From NCBI RefSeq assembly GCF_000787575.1, contig NW_012236528.1:683552-747551 (forward strand): 64,000 bases of DNA. The letters run 5' to 3'. The notes beneath the pieces were generated by a model that did no database searches, was not told the DNA's origin, and saw only the letters and a program-made list of their open reading frames with translations. Positions 57,780 to 64,000 of the stretch are shown here, in pieces. Within the stretch, counting starts at the first letter, position 1. The number at the start of each line of letters is the position of its first letter. Source of the stretch: Acytostelium subglobosum LB1 (lineage: Eukaryota; Evosea; Eumycetozoa; Acytosteliales; Acytosteliaceae). The translations under genes and the position numbers were made by a program.

Positions 57780-58055
57780 TAGTTTATGACTAAGATAAAT
57801 TTCTAGACTAGTTTAATAAAACATTTAACTTCTTGTATCTTGAAGTTATAAATCTTTTAAAGAATACAGAGGAACAAGAATAATCGCCCAACAATTCCAT
57901 CAAAAAATCGATGGATAATTATAATTCAGTGAAAAAAACAAGTGTTTGGGACTTGTTTGCAGGCCTTGACCTGTCGGACAACGATCACTAAAAAAATCTA
58001 TCTCTCAATCCACCAATCAAACAATCATACAAACATACTATCAATCAACAACAGG

Positions 58056-58592
58056 ATGTCACGTAGAAAGACTGTTATTATACTATTCAGTGTATTTATT
58101 GTCTTGTCATTGGGTGCACTCATAGCAGGTGCATTCGTCTATCATCAACAAGAGTCCAATCAAGTGTGGGCAAGATGTATGGTCACAGGATGCAGTGTAG
58201 TACAATCAGAGTGTGGCCAAGATGAGCCACCCGCAGGAAATATCAAACAACCAGAAGGCTTACTGGGTGGCAGCGGTACAACAATGCGATTAAAGTACAC
58301 ATGCTACAAATGCCAGTTCTCATTCTTGCTCGAGTACAATGGTCAGAACTACACATCGAACGAAGTGGATGAGAATGAGGAGTTGGCCAGCGATACCAGA
58401 CAAGGCGCACAACGACGTTGTGATGCAACCTCCAGCATCACTTGTTATCATCACAAGAACAAACCAAGTGATATCACCATCAACAAGTTCAAACATCTAT
58501 TTACTGGACTGATGATGCTCATTATATTCTCAATCACATCATTCATTGGTATCATTATCCTTATACTTATCGTTGCGTCTAGGTGGCGATGA
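58056..58592 (+). CDS. Two-pass membrane protein with Cys-rich loop, copy 3
   Basis: Single exon, 178 residues from ATG 58056 (MSRRKTVIILFSV). Span 1 is VIILFSVFIVLSLGALIAGAFVY, span 2 about LMMLIIFSITSFIGIIILILIV. Seven loop cysteines: RCMVTGCSVVQSECG, YTCYKCQFSFLLEYNGQNYT, RRCDATSSITCYHHKNKPSDITI. Similarity to copy 1 runs along the whole length (LSLG-x-x-x-x-GA, C-x-V-T, V-x-S-x-CG, CY-x-C-x-F-x-F-x-x-E-Y-x-G-x-NYT). It ends VASRWR with no tail. Function unknown; see copy 1 for the KCNMB-like reading. Confidence 0.7.
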   Translation: MSRRKTVIILFSVFIVLSLGALIAGAFVYHQQESNQVWARCMVTGCSVVQSECGQDEPPAGNIKQPEGLLGGSGTTMRLKYTCYKCQFSFLLEYNGQNYTSNEVDENEELASDTRQGAQRRCDATSSITCYHHKNKPSDITINKFKHLFTGLMMLIIFSITSFIGIIILILIVASRWR

Positions 58593-58780
58593 TCCCTTGG
58601 ACCAATCAATCAAATATATATAATATATAAACATATAAGAATGCGCACTTTGTAACATACATCACTGGAATATTGATCATCCTGGAACTATTCCTTACTC
58701 CCAACCCCACATATATTAATTTGAATGTTTGATTAAAACTTATTATTATATTTATTTATTAATTATATATATGTATTGGA

Positions 58781-61700
58781 TTATGAATCAGCCAAAACAG
58801 CCTTTGAGATTGATTGGTAGTACTCTATGTTCTTGATGATGGTCTGAGTGTTGATCTCACATGGTGGGATGCCAAGAGCGGCAAGGTGTGCCATGGTACG
58901 GTTGCAGTCGCCAAAGCCAATGTGGAAGAGTGGGAATGAGGTGGCAGTGCGGAAGAATCCACGGATCTTCTTGCAAGGTGTGCTGCCAGAGGTCATCAGC
59001 TTCTCCTTCCATTGGAGGAAGTCGGCGTCCACAGTGAGTGGGTACTGCTCGTTGATAATGTTACAGATGTCGGTCAGGTTCTTCATCTGACGCTTCTCAT
59101 CCTGGTTGATGAGATGGTAGACGGTTGGAGTGCGGCTGGTGTTGTTGGCGGTCCAGTAGGCATCATGCAGGGTGAGGCCGACAAAGGCGCGTGACACCCA
59201 GTCGATTGGTGATGTGTTGATGTTGCCCTCGCCCAGCTGCTGGTTGAAGGTTGGGTAGCTCTTGAGCTCAAAGATTGACTTGACCACGAGTCCGAGGATG
59301 TCGTTCTCATTGTCGATACCAGTGCGGGAGTCTCCAAAGATTGGTCCAACACGGACGATCATGGCTGGGATGCCACGGGCGGCGGCCTCCCTGATCAAGT
59401 ACTCTGTGATGACCTTGGACTGGATGTAACCGTTCATGTCGTTGATGTGGTTGAGCGATGGGTAGACATCCTCAGTGATGGCCTCGTTACGTGAGTCGTT
59501 GAAGAAGACAGAGATGGATGAGACGTGGACGATGCGCTTGAGTGTGTGGCCGGCGGTGGCAAGACGGATGATGTCCTTGGTACCGTTGATGTTTGTGAGA
59601 CGGATCTCATCGTAGAACTCGATGAAGTTGACGTTGGCACCATTGCTGATGATCACATCGACATTGTTGGCCAACTGCTCAAACTCGGCGGCGGACAGGC
59701 CAAAGAGTGGCTTGGACAGGTCACCGAGGACGAGGACGACACGCTGCTCAAACACGGCTGGGTCAAAGCTAAGCTTGTACTGGTTGAGCTTGTTGAAGAG
59801 GGTCTGCTTGGCCTCCTCAATGGAGTTCTTGGCACGAACCAGACAGTAGATGGTCTTGACGTTGGCCTGGGTCAGGTAGTCTGAGAGCAAGTAGATACCG
59901 AGGTATCCAGTGACACCGGTCAAGAAGACGTTAACAGCAGCGCCCTGGATTATTGGGACGACTGGCTTGAGGGTGGCAGCTGGGGTGATGTCAGCGTCGA
60001 GAACACTCTCTTGCTTCCAGAACTCAAGTGGCTTGGTGCCTGGCTTGGAGGTAGAGGTGGCGACCTCCTTGTTGGCTGTGCCAGTGGCAGTGGTGGCAGT
60101 TGCGGCGGCGGCAGTTGGGGTCTTGGCAGTGATCTTCTGGATGATTGAGTTGATCGAGTTGGAAGAGAGCTGGAGATGAGTGAACAGGTTCTTCTGGAAC
60201 TCCTGGTCGATCCAGTTCTTCAACTGCACGGTGAGCAGCGAGTCAATACCATAGTCCTTGAGACGGGTGTCGTAGTTAAGCTTGGATGGGTGGATGGACA
60301 GAAGCTCAGAGATCTGGGCGACGACGCGATCAGAGATGCTGTTGCCACCGGTCGAGGAGCTGGCCGATGCCTGCTTCCTCTCGAGGTCAGAGTCCTCGGC
60401 AAGATGCTCCATCTTGATCTTGATCTGTGGGCAGTACTCAAACAATGACTTGTAGCTGTAGTTGCTCAGCATGACCTGAGTCTCAGCCTTCTCGCCGTTG
60501 AAGATACCGTTGAGACCACCAAGAATCTTGGACAGGGACACGAGGTTGATGCCGCGGCTCTGGAGGAACTGGGACACGGACTTGTCCTTGGCGACCTCTC
60601 CACCAGCGTCGAGTGCACCCCAGTTGACTGCGGTGGCGGCAAGACCCTGTGAGCGTCTGAAGTGGGCCAGACCGTCGAGGACAAAGTTGGCCGAGGTGTA
60701 GGAGGCCTGGTTGGTCGATCCGAGGACAGACACAATCGAGGAGAACAGGACAAAGTGGTTGTAGGTCCAGCCGAGCTGCAGGCCAAGCTGGTGGAGGTTG
60801 ATGGCACCAACAGCCTTGGGGTCGTGGGTTGCGGTGATAGTACGCTGGGTGATGTTGTCCACCTCACAGTAGTCGTAGATCGTTGCAAAGTGGATCATGG
60901 ACTTGACTGGGCCGAGAGTGGGCTCAGCCTGGTAGAGGGCTGACACGGTCTCCTTGAGGTTGTCATAGTTGGAGACGTCAACAGAGCGGTAGTGGATCCT
61001 GACGTGGCTGCCAGCAGCCTTGGTCTGGTTGATGAGCAGCTGGAGCTCCCACTTGAGGGCTGAACGCGAGAGAACGACTATGTCCTTGAGGGTGGATGGT
61101 GCGTGCTCGAGGATCCAGCGAAGGATGAACACGGCAATACCAGTCTGACCGGTGACCAGCAGGGTCGAGTCAAGTCCGTTGAGAGCGTAGTTTGGCTTGA
61201 CGATGCTGACAGCCTTCTTCTCGGCGATCTCCTGGAGCATTGGGGTGAGGACGTCCTTCTCAAAGTCGGCAAAGTCCACAACGATCTTTCCAATGTGCTT
61301 ACGCTCGTTAATGTACTCGATGGCCTTCTTGGTGTCGCGCACTGGGAAGGTCTCGACGGGGATTGGGCTGAGCTCGCCGGCGTCGATGGCGGCAAACACC
61401 TCGCGCAGGATACCATTGACAATCTTTGGACTGTAGGCGATGGCACGCTCGAGATCGATGGTCTGGTAGCCGACGTGGTACTTGAACACCTCAATGTCGA
61501 TGTTGTCATTGTCCATCATCTGGGTGACCGAGAGATCCATGATGCGACCGATCTGGGAGAGGGCGTCAAAGTTGGGCTTGAGGAAGTCACCAGACAGGGT
61601 GTTGAGGATCATGTCGACACCCTCCTTGGTCTGCTCAAACTGACGGATCTGGTCGGGGAAGCCGCCAGCGACAGAGTTGTGGGCAGTGCTGATGATGCTG

Positions 61701-64000
61701 GTGATCAGCGAGCCGTAGGTGTCCTCGAGGAACTGGCGCTTGTCCTTGGAGCCTCCGAATGTGGCGAACACTGGTCCAGTGTGCTTCTTCCACTTGAGGA
61801 GGTTGAGTGCGGCAAGACCAACACCTCCGGTCGATGAGTGCACCAGGATGGAGTCCTTGCCGGGCATGAAGCGACCAACGTGGAAGATGGCGTAGTAGGC
61901 GGTGGCGTAGACGACTGGGATCGAGGCAGCCTGAGCGAACGAGATGCTCTTGGGCTTGATGACCACGCGGTCCTGGTGAGTGAGCACGTGCGAGGAGAAT
62001 GAGTGGCTGGCAAAACCAACGACCTCATCGCCGACATTGAATCGGCTGACGGCACTGCCAACGCGGGAGATGATACCAGCGCACTCGAGACCGAAGGGTG
62101 GGTTGTAGATGTCACCCTTGCTGAAGATCTCCTGGGGCAACAGACCACGGTAGAACAGGTTGTCCTTGTAGTTGATACCGGTGGCGCGAACCTGAATCTC
62201 GACCTGCTCTGGAGCGAGAGTGTCGCGTGGGTGGAACACGTAGGACAGGTTGGAGTTGAGCTTGCACACCAACTTGGCGGAGTCATTCTCGTAGGACGAT
62301 GGTGAGTCGAGTGCGGCTGGCTCGCGCAGGTATCTCTGGACGAGGACCTGGTTGTCGCGGATCAAGAACTCCTTGTCACCGAGCTGGGCGGTGTTGGTGA
62401 GCTTGGCCAAGAAGGCGAGCTTGGTGGCGGCGGCACCAGTGGTGTCAATGTCGATGGCAACGGTGTTGAGCACAGTCTGGAACTCGAGGAAGTAACGGAA
62501 GATACCGACTAGTGATGTGTTGAGGTAGTTGACAGACTCGCGCTGGGCGTTGGCAGTCAGGAGAACGATCTTGGCGTTGGTAGCCTGGTTCTTGAGCAGC
62601 AACTGGTTGAGCTTGACAAACTCCATTGTGCGCACCTGGTAGTTGGAGGTGGTGAGGGCGTCAAGACCGGCGAGGAAGTACACGTAGGTGTTGCTTCCGT
62701 CGCAGACAAAGTCGACAAACTTCTGCTGCTGGCTGGCGGCGGCCTCGTCGAGGAGGCTCGCCGACTGGAAGATCTCGATCTTGTTGGCATTGAGCAGGCC
62801 TTGCTGGATGAAGTACTCCTCATGAGCGTTACCAGAGACGACAAAGGCGATCTTGTCGATGGCAGAGACAGTTGGGAGAGCCTCAATCAATGGCTTCTGG
62901 GCGACGACAACGACAGCCTGAGTGAGGGCGCTGGAGGCGACGGTGGTGGCGTGGGTAAGACCAGCCTGCTGGACGAGCTGGGTGAGGTCAGCAGCAGTGA
63001 AGTTGTTCTCGAAGGCAACGGTAGTCTGGGCATCAAAGACGATCGATGACTGTGGAGCCTCGCGGAGGACAAGGCGACCTCCTGGTGCCAAGACACTGGT
63101 GAGGTTAGCAACGATCTGAGAAGCTGGCACAGAGGATGCGGCCAGGGCAAAGTTGGTGATGATGATATCGTAGCTGGAGACCAAAAGTCCTTGCTCGACC
63201 AAGCACTTCTCAAGCGAGAGGGTAGTGCGGAATCTAAGCAACAGAGTGTCGCTGGCGTACTTGCTGAGGTCAACCTTCAGAGTCTCCTTCTTCTCGGCAG
63301 TGCACACAATGGTGTACTCGACAATGGTGGAGTTGTTCAACTTGCTGAGCACCTCAAGAGTGTGGACAGTCTGCTGGATATCGCCATTGAATAAGTCGAC
63401 CATTCTCCATGGGCGGACGGTTGCCTTGGCTGGGTGAGCAAAGGTCGAGACGCAAGTTGGTGTGACGTAGTCAGAGGCGGAGGCAACATCAACAGCTGTG
63501 ACTGCTGGGGCAACGGTGAAGGACTCCTTTGGTCCCCAGACAGAGGTGTACAGCTCCTTGGATGGGTGCTTGACGACAGTGGTTCTCTTGACCTTGATCA
63601 AGGAGTTGGAGACGATCTTGCCAAAGGTGGCCAAGACTGATCCATCCTCAGCGTAGATGGCAACGGAACCCTGCGATGTGTTACCGGCCTCCTTGATGAC
63701 CTTGGAGAACAGGTAGACCTTCTCTGGGCGGGTGACTGGCAGGTTGGAGGAGAACACCTTGAAGTGCTCCAAACGCTCGAACACAATCTCTTGTGGGCCG
63801 TCCATGAGGGCCAACAGGGCGTGCAGGGCACAGTCCAAGATGGAAGCGTTGAAGAAGCTGCCATTGTCAAAGGCAGAGACGGTTGGAGTCATCTCGAGGG
63901 TGGCAAACGAGCAGCCAACACCAAAGGAGAAGGACTGGATGCGCTGGAAGGTTGGGCCGTATGGTAGACCGAGGGTCTGCAGCTTGGTGTAGACCTCGTT
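58781..64000 (-). CDS. Type I polyketide synthase, C-terminal part (DH, inactive-looking MT, ER, KR, ACP, thioester reductase)
   Basis: One open frame from the right edge to stop at 58781, about 1,739 residues; the N-terminus (KS, AT) lies outside the window. In order on the minus strand: dehydratase end (YGPTFQ, about 63965, then ILDCALHALL); a methyltransferase-like region about 63400-62880 whose SAM-binding motif is lost (LEVLSKLN instead of LExGxGTG); enoyl reductase about 62270-61300 with HSSTGGVGLAALNL; ketoreductase about 61190-60560 with TGQTGIAV, Ser of LFSSIVS and Tyr of ASYTSANF; acyl carrier protein with phosphopantetheine Ser (GIDSLL, Ser codon 60239-60241); and an NAD-binding thioester reductase (FLTGVTGYLG, YIQSK). 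The chain should be highly reduced and released reductively as an aldehyde or alcohol. No intron is seen. Codon use is strongly GC-biased, suggesting good expression. Confidence 0.93.
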   Translation of the reverse strand, partial: NEVYTKLQTLGLPYGPTFQRIQSFSFGVGCSFATLEMTPTVSAFDNGSFFNASILDCALHALLALMDGPQEIVFERLEHFKVFSSNLPVTRPEKVYLFSKVIKEAGNTSQGSVAIYAEDGSVLATFGKIVSNSLIKVKRTTVVKHPSKELYTSVWGPKESFTVAPAVTAVDVASASDYVTPTCVSTFAHPAKATVRPWRMVDLFNGDIQQTVHTLEVLSKLNNSTIVEYTIVCTAEKKETLKVDLSKYASDTLLLRFRTTLSLEKCLVEQGLLVSSYDIIITNFALAASSVPASQIVANLTSVLAPGGRLVLREAPQSSIVFDAQTTVAFENNFTAADLTQLVQQAGLTHATTVASSALTQAVVVVAQKPLIEALPTVSAIDKIAFVVSGNAHEEYFIQQGLLNANKIEIFQSASLLDEAAASQQQKFVDFVCDGSNTYVYFLAGLDALTTSNYQVRTMEFVKLNQLLLKNQATNAKIVLLTANAQRESVNYLNTSLVGIFRYFLEFQTVLNTVAIDIDTTGAAATKLAFLAKLTNTAQLGDKEFLIRDNQVLVQRYLREPAALDSPSSYENDSAKLVCKLNSNLSYVFHPRDTLAPEQVEIQVRATGINYKDNLFYRGLLPQEIFSKGDIYNPPFGLECAGIISRVGSAVSRFNVGDEVVGFASHSFSSHVLTHQDRVVIKPKSISFAQAASIPVVYATAYYAIFHVGRFMPGKDSILVHSSTGGVGLAALNLLKWKKHTGPVFATFGGSKDKRQFLEDTYGSLITSIISTAHNSVAGGFPDQIRQFEQTKEGVDMILNTLSGDFLKPNFDALSQIGRIMDLSVTQMMDNDNIDIEVFKYHVGYQTIDLERAIAYSPKIVNGILREVFAAIDAGELSPIPVETFPVRDTKKAIEYINERKHIGKIVVDFADFEKDVLTPMLQEIAEKKAVSIVKPNYALNGLDSTLLVTGQTGIAVFILRWILEHAPSTLKDIVVLSRSALKWELQLLINQTKAAGSHVRIHYRSVDVSNYDNLKETVSALYQAEPTLGPVKSMIHFATIYDYCEVDNITQRTITATHDPKAVGAINLHQLGLQLGWTYNHFVLFSSIVSVLGSTNQASYTSANFVLDGLAHFRRSQGLAATAVNWGALDAGGEVAKDKSVSQFLQSRGINLVSLSKILGGLNGIFNGEKAETQVMLSNYSYKSLFEYCPQIKIKMEHLAEDSDLERKQASASSSTGGNSISDRVVAQISELLSIHPSKLNYDTRLKDYGIDSLLTVQLKNWIDQEFQKNLFTHLQLSSNSINSIIQKITAKTPTAAAATATTATGTANKEVATSTSKPGTKPLEFWKQESVLDADITPAATLKPVVPIIQGAAVNVFLTGVTGYLGIYLLSDYLTQANVKTIYCLVRAKNSIEEAKQTLFNKLNQYKLSFDPAVFEQRVVLVLGDLSKPLFGLSAAEFEQLANNVDVIISNGANVNFIEFYDEIRLTNINGTKDIIRLATAGHTLKRIVHVSSISVFFNDSRNEAITEDVYPSLNHINDMNGYIQSKVITEYLIREAAARGIPAMIVRVGPIFGDSRTGIDNENDILGLVVKSIFELKSYPTFNQQLGEGNINTSPIDWVSRAFVGLTLHDAYWTANNTSRTPTVYHLINQDEKRQMKNLTDICNIINEQYPLTVDADFLQWKEKLMTSGSTPCKKIRGFFRTATSFPLFHIGFGDCNRTMAHLAALGIPPCEINTQTIIKNIEYYQSISKAVLADS

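Overview
The window reads as nuclear DNA from a social amoeba (Dictyostelia, Amoebozoa). Support for this: short introns with GTATGT/GTAAGT donors, poly-Q/N/T tracts in coding sequence, TCAA/TTGA tetranucleotide repeats in introns and spacers, FNIP/F-box-like repeat proteins, a CudA-family regulator, a G8-domain surface protein and a large type I polyketide synthase ending in a thioester reductase. Coding DNA is clearly more GC-rich than in D. discoideum, so another dictyostelid lineage is likelier; I cannot fix the species. The assembly has a 100-N gap at 3832-3931 and single or double Ns at 40913, 41026, 45065, 45370 and 47233. All exon coordinates were derived by hand from splice signals and reading-frame continuity.

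Layout. 1-10.7 kb: an EPL1/PHD chromatin reader (minus, running off the left edge), a DUF1990 protein, a small inverted-repeat DNA transposon carrying a transposase-like tail and the assembly gap, a PHAF1 (UPF0183) homologue, a tandem CX9C protein, and a VPS9-domain Rab GEF. 11.7-23.6 kb: LETM1, a CtlX-type amidinohydrolase, an unrecognised 130-aa protein, an N-myristoylated LRR-PP2C phosphatase, a small secreted TEQ-repeat protein, and CCR4-NOT subunit 3. 24-38.5 kb: an orphan gene with an apparent frame break, a CDK9-like kinase, a family of F-box/FNIP-like genes (one a pseudogene fragment), the ATAC acetyltransferase KAT14 lying among them, and mitochondrial porin. 38.5-42.7 kb is a long non-coding, pyrimidine-rich stretch ahead of a CudA-family transcription factor. 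45.4-48.8 kb: an orphan gene and an F-box-like gene that may really be one gene. 49-56.3 kb: COPII coat protein Sec24 and a G8-domain protein with a one-base frame break. 56.5-58.6 kb: three tandem genes for two-pass membrane proteins with a Cys-rich loop. 58.8-64 kb: the C-terminal half of the polyketide synthase.

Most genes are conserved housekeeping functions: transcription and chromatin (PHD/EPL1, CDK9-like, KAT14, CNOT3, CudA), mitochondria (LETM1, porin, CX9C protein) and membrane traffic (PHAF1, VPS9, Sec24). The least expected part is the three-gene two-pass membrane family, whose architecture and C-terminal half resemble BK-channel beta subunits. Other points of interest are the polyketide synthase with a methyltransferase-like region lacking its SAM-binding motif, and the inverted-repeat transposon.
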